A stretch of 55,000 nt of DNA. It comes from Sulfuritalea sp. (lineage in GTDB: Bacteria; Pseudomonadota; Gammaproteobacteria; Burkholderiales; Rhodocyclaceae). The position numbers were made by a program, and so were the translations under genes. Where the stretch lies: the NCBI GenBank assembly GCA_016712985.1, contig JADJQA010000030.1, positions 1 through 55,000 of the forward strand, in the 5' to 3' direction. Positions 44,932 to 53,860 of this stretch are shown here, in pieces; positions within the stretch are counted from its first letter, which is position 1, and each line of letters begins with the position of its first letter. The notes beneath the pieces are model-generated. The model was not told the origin of the DNA, did no database searches, and saw only the letters and a program-made list of their open reading frames with translations.

Positions 44932-45769
44932 GTGGACAGACTTGAAGCGCTAAACCTTATCGTCGGGCAAGCCGGTCGGGGGAGAACTCATCTTCCCAAC
45001 CAACCTGGCGGCCGCGCTGAACCTGCAGCAGGCGCTGGATGATCCAGGCTGCCATATGGAGGCGGCTGCGGAATTGGTGCTCGCCGAGCCGTTGATTGCC
45101 GCGAGACTGGTTGCTATCGGGAATTCGGTGGCCTATACGCGCTTCGGCGGCAAGATAAGCAATGTGCGTTCCGCCGTCAGTCTGCTTGGCTTCAAGACCT
45201 TGCGTTCGTTGGTGGCGGCGATTGTTGTTCGGCAGTTCGCCGGTGCGATGGCCGACGCGTCGCTGCTCCGCAAGGCGGAACTGCTGTGGCAGCACTGCGC
45301 GAACGTCGCGGCAATTGCCAAAGTCATTGCGCGGGAGTTTACCGAAGTCGACCCGGAGACGGCGATGTTTGCCGCCATCGTGCACGAGATCAGCGGGTTC
45401 TACCTGCTCTTCCGCGCCGAGGAGTTTCCCGAACTGCTGCAGGGGGCGCCCGACGAATCGAGCAAGGAAGCGAGCCGCCTGCTGGCTCACAGTGTCCTGC
45501 AGGTCTTGAAGGTACCCAAAGCCGTGACATTGGCCGTGGAACACCTCTACTCGGGCACGTCGAGTCATCCGCCGGCAAGCCTGGGGGATGTGCTGGCACT
45601 GGCCAACGAACTGGCATCAGTGCCATCGCCCCTGGCCGGGCTGGAACTCGCGGCTTCGTCGACACCGGCGCAACCGGTGGATTTTCAGGTGGGAGAAAAG
45701 ACACTCCAAGGGGTGCTTGCCGAGTCCGAAGCCGAGATCAGATCGATGCTTGAGGCCCTGCTGGCCTAG
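44932..45769 (+). CDS. HDOD-domain signalling protein, frameshifted
   Basis: About 279 residues. GTG 44932 starts VDRLEALNLIVGQAGRG; a G run at 44978-44982 has one extra base, after which the frame reads ELIFPTNLAAALNLQQALDDPG and the HDOD core: LAEPLIAARLVAIGNSVAYT, VRSAVSLLGFKTLRSLV, WQHCANVAAIAKVIA, MFAAIVHEISGFYLLF. HDOD proteins are degenerate HD-type regulators of signalling and motility that usually lack catalytic metal ligands; here HEISG replaces HD. It is followed by a pyrophosphatase gene on the same strand. Confidence 0.82.
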
Positions 45770-45798
45770 CCTGGCGGCGTAACGAGCGAAGGAACGCC

Positions 45799-46281
45799 GT
45801 GCCGCGGAGCCTGGCCGAGCCGATTGAACTGGAAGTGGTGATCGAGGTTCCGCGCGGCAGCTTTCTGAAGCGCGGGTCCACCGGGCAGGTGGACTTCATC
45901 TCGCCGTTGCCGTGCCCGTTCAACTACGGCTCGGTGCCGCGGTACTTGGGCATGGAGGGCGATCTGCTCGACGCCGTGGTGCTGGGCCCGCGCTTGCCGC
46001 TGGGCAGTCAGGTGCGGGTAAGGGCGTGGGGCGCCGTGATTCTCGCAGACCGCGGCATGAGCGACGACAAGCTGATCTGCAGCACCCGGCCGCTGGAAGC
46101 CGCCGAACGCATCAGGGTGCTGCGCTTTTTCCACTTCTATGCGAAATGCAAGGGCCTGCTGAATCTCTGGCGTCGCCGGCCGGGACGCAACGCCTGCGAT
46201 GGCTGGTGCGATGCCGAAGTCGCGCTCGCGCGAGCCCGCCCGCGTACCGGGACCTGGGAAGGGCCGCCGGTGGGCTTCTGA
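45799..46281 (+). CDS. inorganic pyrophosphatase family protein
   Basis: A 160-residue protein with the family I pyrophosphatase pattern: VVIEVPRGSFLKRGSTGQVDF, PFNYGSVPRYLGMEGDLLDAVVLG (the Asp cluster that binds magnesium), and DDKLIC. Compared with the canonical DxDPxDVLVL motif it reads EGDLLDAVVLG, so one acidic ligand is changed; it belongs to a shorter variant group. It would hydrolyse diphosphate in the cytoplasm if active. GTG 45799 follows GAAGGAAC. Confidence 0.75.
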   Translation: MPRSLAEPIELEVVIEVPRGSFLKRGSTGQVDFISPLPCPFNYGSVPRYLGMEGDLLDAVVLGPRLPLGSQVRVRAWGAVILADRGMSDDKLICSTRPLEAAERIRVLRFFHFYAKCKGLLNLWRRRPGRNACDGWCDAEVALARARPRTGTWEGPPVGF

Positions 46282-46345
46282 ACGCCGCAAGTAATGCTGA
46301 AGCGGAGATGGGCCACCGGTAGCGTCGCGCCGGCGGCGGCCGGGA

Positions 46346-46772
46346 TCAGGGCTTCCTGCTCCACTTGCCCGCGGCGTCGCGCAGCCACCAGCCGGACTTC
46401 CATTGCTGGTTCCAGCGGCTGCGCATCAGCTCCCACACTTCCGGCTGGGCGTCGCGCCTGCCGTTGCCGTCGGCGATCGTGAACACCAGGGTCTTGCGTT
46501 CGGTGTTCTCCAGGTCGATGAGTTTTTCGGCGATCTGGCGCTTAACCAGCGATAGCTTCACCCCGTCGCGCAGGTAGATGAAGCCATCGTGTCCCAGGCC
46601 GATTTCACCGGCCTCGTAAAAGCGCACCAGGCGCGAAGAGCGCTGGGCGATCGAATGCCTGGTGATCACCACCGGAGGCGTGCCGATGTCCAGATTGATT
46701 GCCGGCTGCGCGGGTTCCGCCGCCGGGACAGGAAGGGCGAGGCAGCCGAGCAGCAGGACGAGTCGTTTCATC
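46346..46772 (-). CDS. exported protein, DUF1318/YdbL-like
   Basis: About 141 residues from ATG 46772 with a signal peptide (MKRLVLLLGCLALPVPAAEP). The mature part includes VVITRHSIAQRSSRLVRFYE, GEIGLGHDGFIYLRDGVKL, VKRQIAEKLIDLENTERKTLV and ends WWLRDAAGKWSRKP. GHDGFIYLRDG recalls YdbL-type proteins (DUF1318), which accompany YdbH/YnbE; neither partner is visible here. An ATG at 46789 is also in frame. It follows the SCO1-like gene closely. Confidence 0.65.
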
Positions 46773-46785
46773 GGCGATCCAGGCG

Positions 46786-47367
46786 TCATTTTCCGGCCAG
46801 CAGCAGCTTCAGGTCGCCGGCAAGGTTGCCGGGCGACTCGCCATGGCGCACCAGGAGTCGCAGGCGCCCTTGTGGATCGAAGGCATAGCTGCCCGTGGAA
46901 TGATCGATGTTGTAGTTGCCGGGAGTCGATCCCGGTTGTTTGGCATAGAACACCTTGAACTCCTTCGCCAGTGCGGCGATGCCTTTTTCATCGGCGTACA
47001 AGCCGAGAAAGCTCGGGTCGAAGGCCGGTACATACTGGGCCAGCAAGGCGGGCGTGTCGCGCGCCGGGTCTACCGTGACGAACAGCACCTGCACGCGCCT
47101 GGCATCGTCGCCAAGGAGTTTCATGGTTTCGCGCAGGTTCGCCAGCGTGGTGGGGCAGACATCGGGGCACTGCGTATAGCCGAAGAACAGGACCACGACC
47201 TTGCCGCGAAAGTCGGCGAGGCGCGTCGGCTTGCCGTTGTGATCGGTGAGGCTGAAATCCTTGCCCCAGTCAACGCTCGAAAGATCGGTCGAGACGAAAA
47301 CCGGCGGCCCGGAACAGCCGGCCAGCGACAGGGCAATGCAGAGCAACAGGATCGACAGCAGCTTCAT
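46786..47367 (-). CDS. SCO1/SenC-family copper chaperone, lipoprotein
   Basis: 193 residues. Lipoprotein signal (LLCIALSLAGCSG), then a thioredoxin fold with the copper-binding GYTQCPDVCPTTL motif, VDPARDTPALLAQY, and the distal His in YNIDHSTGSYAFDPQG. SCO1 delivers copper to the CuA or active site of haem-copper oxidases. It lies divergent from the cbb3-like subunit gene, separated by about 250 bases, which suggests it serves that enzyme. ATG at 47367. Confidence 0.92.
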   Translation of the reverse strand: MKLLSILLLCIALSLAGCSGPPVFVSTDLSSVDWGKDFSLTDHNGKPTRLADFRGKVVVLFFGYTQCPDVCPTTLANLRETMKLLGDDARRVQVLFVTVDPARDTPALLAQYVPAFDPSFLGLYADEKGIAALAKEFKVFYAKQPGSTPGNYNIDHSTGSYAFDPQGRLRLLVRHGESPGNLAGDLKLLLAGK

Positions 47368-47444
47368 GGGACGCGTAACAGCAGAGGGCGAATGAGGATG
47401 GGCGCGGCAGCGCACGGGTGGGCCTGAAGGTGTTGGATGCACAC

Positions 47445-47515
47445 CGTTCGTGGTGAGCCTGTCGAACCACAGACATCGCGGCGACACTGGCCTTCGACAA
47501 GCTCAGGCCGAACGG
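47445..47515. repeat. inverted repeat of the TTCGAC-AGGCTCA family
   Basis: CCGTTCGTGGTGAGCCTGTC (47445) and its inverse TTCGACAAGCTCAGGCCGAA (to 47515) flank about 25 bases. Very similar sequences are dispersed in many proteobacterial genomes. It lies between the divergent SCO1 and oxidase-subunit genes. Confidence 0.8.
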
Positions 47516-47620
47516 CGGGATGAAGTCAGCACCACGTGCAAACACACCCCCGGTGCACAGTGTATCCGGTTTTCCAGGCGGCCTTGCCGTATACTTCCAC
47601 GCTTTTCGCGGGGTAGAGTA

Positions 47621-48952
47621 GTGAATTCGCATAGCGTGACGATTTCCGCGGGAGAGCCCACGGCGCTGGCCCGCGCATGGTTGTGGCTGGGCCTGATGGC
47701 ACTGATCGGTTCCGGTCTGCTGGCCATCCTGCTGGTGCTGTCGCGCACGCCGGGCATCCAGGAGGTATTCCCGCTGAAGGATTTCTTCCGCTCCGCGCTG
47801 GTGGTTCATGTCGATCTTTCGGTGGTCATCTGGTTCATGGCATTTGCCGCGGTGATCTGGAGCGCGCTTGGCCGTGGCGGCATGGCCTGGCTGGGCTGGG
47901 GCGGCTTCGGCCTGGCGGCGATCGGCACCGCGGTCATGACGGTTTCGCCCTTCCTGCCTGGCGCCGATCCGGTGCTCAACAACTACATTCCGGTGTTGCA
48001 GCAGCAGGTGTTCTACGCCTCGTTGTGGCTTTGCGGCGCGGGCTTCGGCCTCGCCGTGTTGCGCGCACTGTTCACCACCTGGCCACGCCCCGCCCTTGAG
48101 GCCCCGCTGCAACTCGGCGCCTTTCTCGGCGCGGTGGCGGCCTTCCTGGCGCTGGCGGCCTTTGTCTGGTCCTGGGCCGTGGTGCCAAGGATCGAGGAAA
48201 GGATCTACTTCGAGGTGCTGTTCTGGGGCGGCGGGCATGTCTTGCAGTTCCAGCACGCCCTGCTGATGGTCGTGGCCTGGCTGTGGATCGCCGCGCAACT
48301 TGGCCACCCGTCCGCGGCATCGGCGCGCGTCCTTTCGGTCATGTTCTGGATTGGCGCGCTGCCGCTGCTGGTGGTGCCGCTGATCTATTTCACGGTGCCG
48401 GCGGGCTCGCTGCCGCACATGGAGCTCTTCGCCAAGCTGATGATCTGGGGGCATCCCTACATGGCGCCGCTGATTCTGGTCGGTTTCCTCGGCCTCTGGG
48501 CCACGCGCAAGACGGCGGCCGATGCGGCCAAGTCGGCGTTCATCGCCTCGTTCCTGCTGTTCGCGGTGGGCGGCGTGCTGGGCTACATGATCCAGGGCGT
48601 CAACGTCGTCATCCCGGCGCACTATCACGGCTCCACGGTCGGCGTCACGCTGGCATTCATGGGTCTCGCCTATGTGCTGCTGCCGCAACTCGGCTTCGGC
48701 GCCGCGGAGGGCCGCATGGCGCGCTGGCAGCCCTACGTCTATGGCGGCGGGCAGTTGATCCACATCCTTGGCCTGGCCTGGTCCGGCGGCTATGGCGTGC
48801 AGCGCAAGGTGGCCGGCGCCGAGCAGGCCCTGACCACGCTGCCGCAGAAAATGGGCATGGGCATGATGGGTCTCGGCGGCCTGATCGCCGTGATCGGCGG
48901 CATCATGTTCGTGCTGGTCTGCCTCAAGGCCATGGCACCGCGGCGGCGCTGA
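47621..48952 (+). CDS. cbb3-type cytochrome c oxidase subunit I-like protein, short form
   Basis: A 443-residue protein with about 12 helices. Haem-copper features: VVHVDLSVVIWF (low-spin haem His), GGGHVLQFQHALL (His equivalent to the copper site), IPAHYHGSTVGVTLAFMG (His pair), and GGGQLIHILGLAWSGG. GTG 47621 is chosen because earlier in-frame codons lie in a repeat. No CcoO/CcoP-type subunit is adjacent, only SCO1 on the other strand. This orphan short subunit I is known in related genomes; whether it reduces oxygen or nitric oxide is unclear. Confidence 0.8.
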   Translation: MNSHSVTISAGEPTALARAWLWLGLMALIGSGLLAILLVLSRTPGIQEVFPLKDFFRSALVVHVDLSVVIWFMAFAAVIWSALGRGGMAWLGWGGFGLAAIGTAVMTVSPFLPGADPVLNNYIPVLQQQVFYASLWLCGAGFGLAVLRALFTTWPRPALEAPLQLGAFLGAVAAFLALAAFVWSWAVVPRIEERIYFEVLFWGGGHVLQFQHALLMVVAWLWIAAQLGHPSAASARVLSVMFWIGALPLLVVPLIYFTVPAGSLPHMELFAKLMIWGHPYMAPLILVGFLGLWATRKTAADAAKSAFIASFLLFAVGGVLGYMIQGVNVVIPAHYHGSTVGVTLAFMGLAYVLLPQLGFGAAEGRMARWQPYVYGGGQLIHILGLAWSGGYGVQRKVAGAEQALTTLPQKMGMGMMGLGGLIAVIGGIMFVLVCLKAMAPRRR

Positions 48953-48993
48953 CACGGCGCGCAGCGACAAAGCGGCGGGGCTGTGCCGGCGCT

Positions 48994-50103
48994 TCAAGAG
49001 CCGAACTGCGCAATGAAGCGTTTGTCGATCCCGTCCTTCCAGCGCCACACCCAGGCCCCCGAGGTGCTGAAGCCGCCCCACGCCGCCAGCGCGTGCTTGC
49101 GGCCGGTGCTGAGCAGATACAGCGCACGGCGCTGCGGTTGCCAGGGTTTCAGCGCCTGCCCCTGGCAAACAGCGCGCAGGTTTTCCGCCAGCGGCGGACC
49201 CGCGCGCACCGCGAACACACCTGATTTGGGTCGGGGATCGGCATAGGCGGCGACATCGCCGGCGGCAAACACGAAAGGGTGGGAGACGCTTTGCAGCAGC
49301 GGGTCGACCCGGATGAAGCCGGCATCATCCGTGGCCAGGCCGCTGGCCGCCGGCCAGCCTGGCGCCGCGGCGCCGGTGGCGAGCAGCGTGGCATCGGCGG
49401 CAATTCGCGATCCATCTTCGAGCAGCAGATGGTCGGGTTGCAGGCCGATCACGCGGCGTTTGCCCAGGTGGGCGATGCCCTGTTCGGCAAGCAGCTTCGC
49501 CGCCTTGCGACGCAGCAGATACGGAAAGCCCGCCAGCGCCTGGGGGTTGCCGCCGACAAGCGTCAGGCGGGCGTGGCTCAGTCCCTCGGCGGTAAAGCGG
49601 GTCTGCATGGCGAAGGCCAGCTCGAGCGCCGCCGCGCCATCACCGACTATCACCAGCGTGAACTCGCCGGTGTGGTTTCGCGCCTTCTCGAGCAGGCCCG
49701 GCCAGGCGGCGACGAAACCCTCGATGGGACGAACCGGCAGCGCGTGTTCCATGGCGCCGTCGAGACCGGCAAGATTGGCGGCGGGTCCGGCATCGATCGA
49801 CGCATAGTCGAATGGAATCGCCTTGCCATTGGCGCAGCAAACCTGTCCGGCCTTCAGGTCGAGGCCGCTGCACGAGGTTTGCACGAAGTTCACGCCGGCA
49901 CGCCGCGTCAGCGAATCCAGCGACAGGGCGCAGTCTTCGATTGCGTAGTAGCCGGATATCCAGCCGGGCAGCATGCCCGAATAGATCTGCCGCGAGTACG
50001 GCGATACCAATGTCACCTGCGTAGCGGCAAACGGCCGTGCGGCCAACGCCGCCAAGACGTGCACGTGGGCATGGCCGCCGCCCACCAGTACCAGGCGCTT
50101 CAT
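48994..50103 (-). CDS. FAD-dependent pyridine nucleotide-disulfide oxidoreductase (SelD N-terminal-like family)
   Basis: A 369-residue flavoprotein. FAD site RLVLVGGGHAHVHVLAALA, then VSPYSRQIYSGMLPGWISG, a second dinucleotide site LVIVGDGAAALELAFAM, and FVFAAGDVAAYADPRPKSG. It resembles the NDH-2-like family found fused to or near SelD and in arsenosugar-type neighbourhoods. No redox-Cys pair is seen. The start ATG 50103 overlaps the stop of the DUF2064 gene. The C-terminal WGGFSTSGAWVWRWKDGIDKRF is typical of the family. Confidence 0.82.
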   Translation of the reverse strand: MKRLVLVGGGHAHVHVLAALAARPFAATQVTLVSPYSRQIYSGMLPGWISGYYAIEDCALSLDSLTRRAGVNFVQTSCSGLDLKAGQVCCANGKAIPFDYASIDAGPAANLAGLDGAMEHALPVRPIEGFVAAWPGLLEKARNHTGEFTLVIVGDGAAALELAFAMQTRFTAEGLSHARLTLVGGNPQALAGFPYLLRRKAAKLLAEQGIAHLGKRRVIGLQPDHLLLEDGSRIAADATLLATGAAAPGWPAASGLATDDAGFIRVDPLLQSVSHPFVFAAGDVAAYADPRPKSGVFAVRAGPPLAENLRAVCQGQALKPWQPQRRALYLLSTGRKHALAAWGGFSTSGAWVWRWKDGIDKRFIAQFGS

Positions 50104-50756
50104 TCCTCGACTCCGATCAGGCCGGCCTCGCCGCGTTGCAGGGCTTGCCAGCGCGCGACATCCTCCGGGCGATCGACATCCCATAGCCTTGCCACCTCCT
50201 GCCAGCGCAACCCCAGCGCCGACATTCGGCTGCGGGTTTGCGCCATCACGCGAGCAGTGCTCCACTCGATGCCTTCGAAGATCGCGGGGCAGGGCTGTTT
50301 CAGCCCCACCAGAAAGTAGCCGCCGTCCTCCGTCGTGATGAATACCGCATCGACAGGGGAACGCAGTGCGAGCGCGGCCTGGCGCAAGTGTTCGACGCTC
50401 AGCGCCGGACAGTCGGTGCCGATCAGCAGCAGCGGCGCCCCGACGTTTTCGGCAAACACCTGGGCCATGCGCCGGCCCAGATCGAAATCGGGCTGGGCGC
50501 GCAGGTCGAGTCCATGGCGCCGTTGCAAGGCACGAAAGAACCGGTGACCGGTATCGGGTGCGCACCACAGCGTGACCGGGCCGATCCCGGCGGCATTCGC
50601 CGTGGCCAGCGTGCGCAAGGTGAGTTGCCGTTGCAGGCGCGCGGCAGCCCTGGCGCCCAGCGCCGGAATCAGCCGCGTCTTCGAATATCCGGGCTGCGGC
50701 GCCTTGGCCATGACGGCGATTTCGACAGGTTCAGGAGGCACGCGGCTGGTATCCAT
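50100..50756 (-). CDS. CofC-like nucleotidyl/glycosyltransferase, TIGR04282/DUF2064
   Basis: A 218-residue protein of the family called 'rSAM/selenodomain-associated transferase 1'. Motifs: IAVMAKAPQPGYSKTRLIP, LLLIGTDCPALSVEHLRQA (acidic metal site), FITTEDGGYFLVGL, and WDVDRPEDVARW. It overlaps both neighbours: the upstream transferase 2 by 26 bases and the downstream flavoprotein by ATGA. The family occurs with arsenosugar synthesis genes; the reaction is not established. Confidence 0.88.
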   Translation of the reverse strand: MDTSRVPPEPVEIAVMAKAPQPGYSKTRLIPALGARAAARLQRQLTLRTLATANAAGIGPVTLWCAPDTGHRFFRALQRRHGLDLRAQPDFDLGRRMAQVFAENVGAPLLLIGTDCPALSVEHLRQAALALRSPVDAVFITTEDGGYFLVGLKQPCPAIFEGIEWSTARVMAQTRSRMSALGLRWQEVARLWDVDRPEDVARWQALQRGEAGLIGVEE

Positions 50757-51435
50757 AGCGCCGTGCCAGGCGCGCCGGATCCGCGCCGAGGAAGTACGCG
50801 GCGCGCAGCCACCACATCAGCAGCACGGTCCGCAGCACGCCGTGCGTTTCCCAGCGGCGCGCGGAGGTGATCACGGTCTCACGCAGGCAGGCCGGCGGCG
50901 CCAGTCGCTTTAGTGCGGCGGACAGGGCGATGTCTTCCATCAGCGGCAGATCGGGATACGCGCCCACGCGCTCGAAAACCTCGCGCCGGACAAAGATCGC
51001 CTGGTCGCCGGTGGCGATTCCGCTGAGTCGCGAGCGCCCGTTCATCATGACTTCGACGACGCGCAACAAGGGGTGGCGGCCATCGATCCGCACGTCGAAG
51101 CGTCCCCAGTACTCGCCCGCGCCGATGGCCGCCAGCACCGCTTGCCGGGCTGTTGCCGGCAAGGTGGTATCGGCATGGAGGAACAGCAGCACCCGTCCCC
51201 GGCCGGCGGCGGCCCCTGCGTTCATCTGCGCCGCACGGCCGCGCGGCGCGGCAAGGACGCGATCGGCCAGCGGCGCCGCCAGCGCCGCGGTGCCGTCCGT
51301 ACTGCCGCCGTCGACCACGATCAATTCCACGCCCTTGGCTCGAAAGACTTGCAGCGATTGCAGCCGCTCGACGATCCGCGGCGCCTCGTCGAGGACCGGG
51401 ATGATGATGGAAAGCTCAGGTTTCAACGGCGGCAT
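50731..51435 (-). CDS. family 2 glycosyltransferase, TIGR04283 type
   Basis: A 234-residue protein of the 'rSAM/selenodomain-associated transferase 2' family. Motifs: LSIIIPVLDEAPRIVERLQ, LIVVDGGSTDGTAALA, RAAQMNAGAAAGRGRVLLFLHADTTLP, GDQAIFVRREVFERVGAYP and LMEDIALSAAL. ATG 51435 gives the usual N-terminus; GTG 51456 is in frame. It is co-transcribed with the transferase 1 gene. In arsenosugar clusters these two act together on an unknown glycosylation step. Confidence 0.88.
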   Translation of the reverse strand: MPPLKPELSIIIPVLDEAPRIVERLQSLQVFRAKGVELIVVDGGSTDGTAALAAPLADRVLAAPRGRAAQMNAGAAAGRGRVLLFLHADTTLPATARQAVLAAIGAGEYWGRFDVRIDGRHPLLRVVEVMMNGRSRLSGIATGDQAIFVRREVFERVGAYPDLPLMEDIALSAALKRLAPPACLRETVITSARRWETHGVLRTVLLMWWLRAAYFLGADPARLARRYGYQPRAS

Positions 51436-51465
51436 CTGAAAGCGTTCGACGAACACGTGTCTTCA

Positions 51466-51505
51466 CCCCTCTCCCCAACTCCTCTCCCGCAAGGGTAGAG
51501 GGGCT
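51466..51505. repeat. short palindrome upstream of transferase operon
   Basis: CCTCTCCCGCAAGGGTAGAG forms a hairpin, preceded by a second CCCCTCTCCCC that can pair with the same AGAGGGG. It lies between the TVP38/reductase stop (51540) and the transferase start (51435) and could end or weaken transcription between them. REP-like, not a classic terminator with a T run. Confidence 0.55.
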
Positions 51506-51539
51506 TTCGGCTTGGTGTCCGACTGACCTGCACCCGGCT

Positions 51540-53684
51540 TCAACCGCGCCGCCAGGCGTGAAAGCGGCCTACCCATTCCAGCAGCTTTTGCGGGGCGTGG
51601 GCTTTCTTCCAGTTGCCGGCGGCATACTTGTTGGCCTCGGCCATCGTCGGGTAGATGTGGATGGTGCCGAGGATCTTGTTCAGCCCGATGCCGTGGCGCA
51701 TCGCCAGCACGAATTCGGCCAGCAGGTCGGCGGCATGTTCGCCGACGATGGTGACGCCGAGGATGCGGTCCTTGCCCGGCAGCGTCAGCACCTTGACGAA
51801 GCCGTGCGCTTCGCCGTCGGCGATCGCGCGATCGAGGTCGTCGATGCCGTAGACCGTGACCTCGTGCGCGATGCCGCGTTCCTTCGCCTCGCTTTCGTTG
51901 AGTCCGACGCGCGCCACCTCGGGGTCGACGAAGGTGGCCCAGGGGATCACCGAATAGTCGGCGCGAAACTTCCTGAAGGGATCGAACAGCGCATTGACAG
52001 CGGCATACCAGGCCTGGTGCGCGGCGGTGTGGGTGAACTGGTAGGGCCCGGCGACATCGCCGGCGGCGTAGATATTCGGGTATTTCGTCTGCAGGAACTC
52101 GTTGGTCTCGACCGTGCGCTCGACGGCAATGCCCAGTTCCTCCAGACCGTAGCCCTTGAGGTTGGCGACGCGGCCGACAGCCACCAGCACCGCGTCGAAG
52201 GGAATGCGCACATCGGCGCCGGCGTGTTCGGCGATCAGGACTTTCCCGCCGTTCTCGATCACGAACTGCTTGGCGCGGTGATCGAGCAGCACCGCAATAC
52301 CTTCGTCGCGCAAGCGCTGGGTGACGATGGCCGAGGCATCGGGATCTTCGCGGATCATCAGGCGCGGCGCCATTTCAACTTGAGTCACCGTGGAACCCAG
52401 CCGGGCGAAGGTCTGTGTCAGTTCGCAGCCGATCGGCCCGCCACCGAGCACGATCAGTCGCCGCGGCAGTTCGCGCAGCGCCCAGACGGTGTCGGAGGTC
52501 AGATAGCCGGTCTCTTCGATGCCGGGTATCGGCGGCACGAAGGGGCGGGCGCCTGCCGCAATCACGATGGCGCGCGTGCTCAGGCGCCGGTGCTGGCCGT
52601 CGTTGCCGGTCACTTCCACTTCCCAGGGCGAAACGATTTTCGCCGTGCCGTCGATCACCTCGACGCCCAGACTCGTGTAGCGCTCGGCGGAATCGTGTGG
52701 CTCCACGGTCTGCACCACGCGCTGGACGCGCTCCATCACCTCGGCGAAATCGAATTCGGCCGTCACCGAGCGGATGCCGAACTCGTTCGAGCGCCGCATG
52801 TGCGACAGCAGTTTCGCCGAGCGGATCAAGGCTTTCGACGGCACGCAGCCGGTGTTCAGGCAATCGCCGCCAAGCCTGTGCTTCTCGATCAGTGTGACCT
52901 TGGCCTTCACGGCGGCGGCGATGTAGGCGGTGACCAGCCCCGCGCTGCCGCCGCCGATGACGATCAGGTTGCGCTCGAAGCGCGCCGGCTTGTTCCAGCC
53001 GGCATACACCTGATGCGCCTTGACCGCCGCGACGATTTTCTTCGCGATCAGCGGAAACACGCCGAGCAGGGCGAACGAGGCGATCAGCGCCGGCGACAGG
53101 ATGCCCCTGAGGCTGTCGATGCCGGCGAGCTGCGTGCCGGCATTCACATACACCAACGTGCCGGCGAGCATGCCGACCTGGCTGACCCAGTAGAAAGTCC
53201 CGGCGCGCATCGGCGTCAGGCCCATCAGCAGGTTGATCATGAAGAAGGGAAACACGGGAACCAAGCGCAGCGTGAACAGGTAGAAGCCGCCTTCCTTGCC
53301 GACGCCGAGATTGATCGCCCGCAGGCGTTCGCCGAAGCGTTGCTGCACCCAGTCGCGCAACAGGAAGCGCGACGCGAGGAAGGCCAGCGTGGCGCCGGCG
53401 CTGGAGGCGAAGGACACCAGAACCGTGCCCCACAGCAGCCCGAAAATCGCTCCGGCGGCGAGGGTCAGCACCGCCGCGCCGGGCAGGGAAAGGCCGGTCA
53501 CCGCGACATAGCCGAGGAAGAAAACCAGCGCCGCCGTTGCCGGCTGTGCGGCCCGCCAGTTTTCGATCGCCGCCTGCTGGCTCTTGAAGTACTCCAGGCT
53601 CAAAAAGCGACCGAGGTCGAACGCGATGAAGGCCGTGATGGCGGCCAGCAGCGCGGCGAACAGCAGCAGGCGCTGGCGGGTCAT
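51540..53684 (-). CDS. TVP38/TMEM64 membrane domain fused to mercuric-reductase-like flavoprotein
   Basis: 714 residues. Residues 1-230 form a TVP38/DedA-type membrane region with about six helices, including FFLGYVAVTGLSLPGAAVLT and FTLRLVPVFPFFMINLLMGLTP. Residues 240-714 form a class I flavin disulfide reductase: VIGGGSAGLVTAY, redox pair GGDCLNTGCVPSKAL, NAD site VLGGGPIGCELTQ, FAD Asp in YAAGDVAGPYQF, and the interface motif HIYPTMAEA. The C-terminal CC of MerA is absent, so mercury reduction is unlikely. Family members of this fusion are found near arsenosugar-type genes. Function unproven. Confidence 0.88.
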   Translation of the reverse strand: MTRQRLLLFAALLAAITAFIAFDLGRFLSLEYFKSQQAAIENWRAAQPATAALVFFLGYVAVTGLSLPGAAVLTLAAGAIFGLLWGTVLVSFASSAGATLAFLASRFLLRDWVQQRFGERLRAINLGVGKEGGFYLFTLRLVPVFPFFMINLLMGLTPMRAGTFYWVSQVGMLAGTLVYVNAGTQLAGIDSLRGILSPALIASFALLGVFPLIAKKIVAAVKAHQVYAGWNKPARFERNLIVIGGGSAGLVTAYIAAAVKAKVTLIEKHRLGGDCLNTGCVPSKALIRSAKLLSHMRRSNEFGIRSVTAEFDFAEVMERVQRVVQTVEPHDSAERYTSLGVEVIDGTAKIVSPWEVEVTGNDGQHRRLSTRAIVIAAGARPFVPPIPGIEETGYLTSDTVWALRELPRRLIVLGGGPIGCELTQTFARLGSTVTQVEMAPRLMIREDPDASAIVTQRLRDEGIAVLLDHRAKQFVIENGGKVLIAEHAGADVRIPFDAVLVAVGRVANLKGYGLEELGIAVERTVETNEFLQTKYPNIYAAGDVAGPYQFTHTAAHQAWYAAVNALFDPFRKFRADYSVIPWATFVDPEVARVGLNESEAKERGIAHEVTVYGIDDLDRAIADGEAHGFVKVLTLPGKDRILGVTIVGEHAADLLAEFVLAMRHGIGLNKILGTIHIYPTMAEANKYAAGNWKKAHAPQKLLEWVGRFHAWRRG

Positions 53685-53715
53685 GGGCGGCTCTGATTCA
53701 CCCTGAAGTTCAGCT

Positions 53716-53792
53716 CGTCATTCCGGCGAAAGCCGGAATCCAGAAAGCGCGGCAGAAAACCGCCTGGATTCCGGCTTTCGCCGGAATGACGG
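53716..53792. repeat. REP-type inverted repeat pair
   Basis: CGTCATTCCGGCGAAAGCCG at the left mirrors GGCTTTCGCCGGAATGACGG at the right, with CCAG/CTGG near the centre. The same design is at 4188-4255. It lies between msrA and the membrane reductase gene. Confidence 0.85.
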
Positions 53793-53860
53793 ATGAAAAG
53801 GAGTCGAAATTAAACCCCTGTCGGAGGCGGCTGGACTGCATGGCTAATCAGGTCGGCGGA

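Noticed and set aside
47270..49168. 632-residue minus-strand frame
   Set aside because: Antisense to the cbb3-like subunit; extreme His/Gln/Arg composition, no motif.
51558..53696. 712-residue plus-strand frame
   Set aside because: Antisense to the TVP38-reductase fusion, which has all expected motifs.
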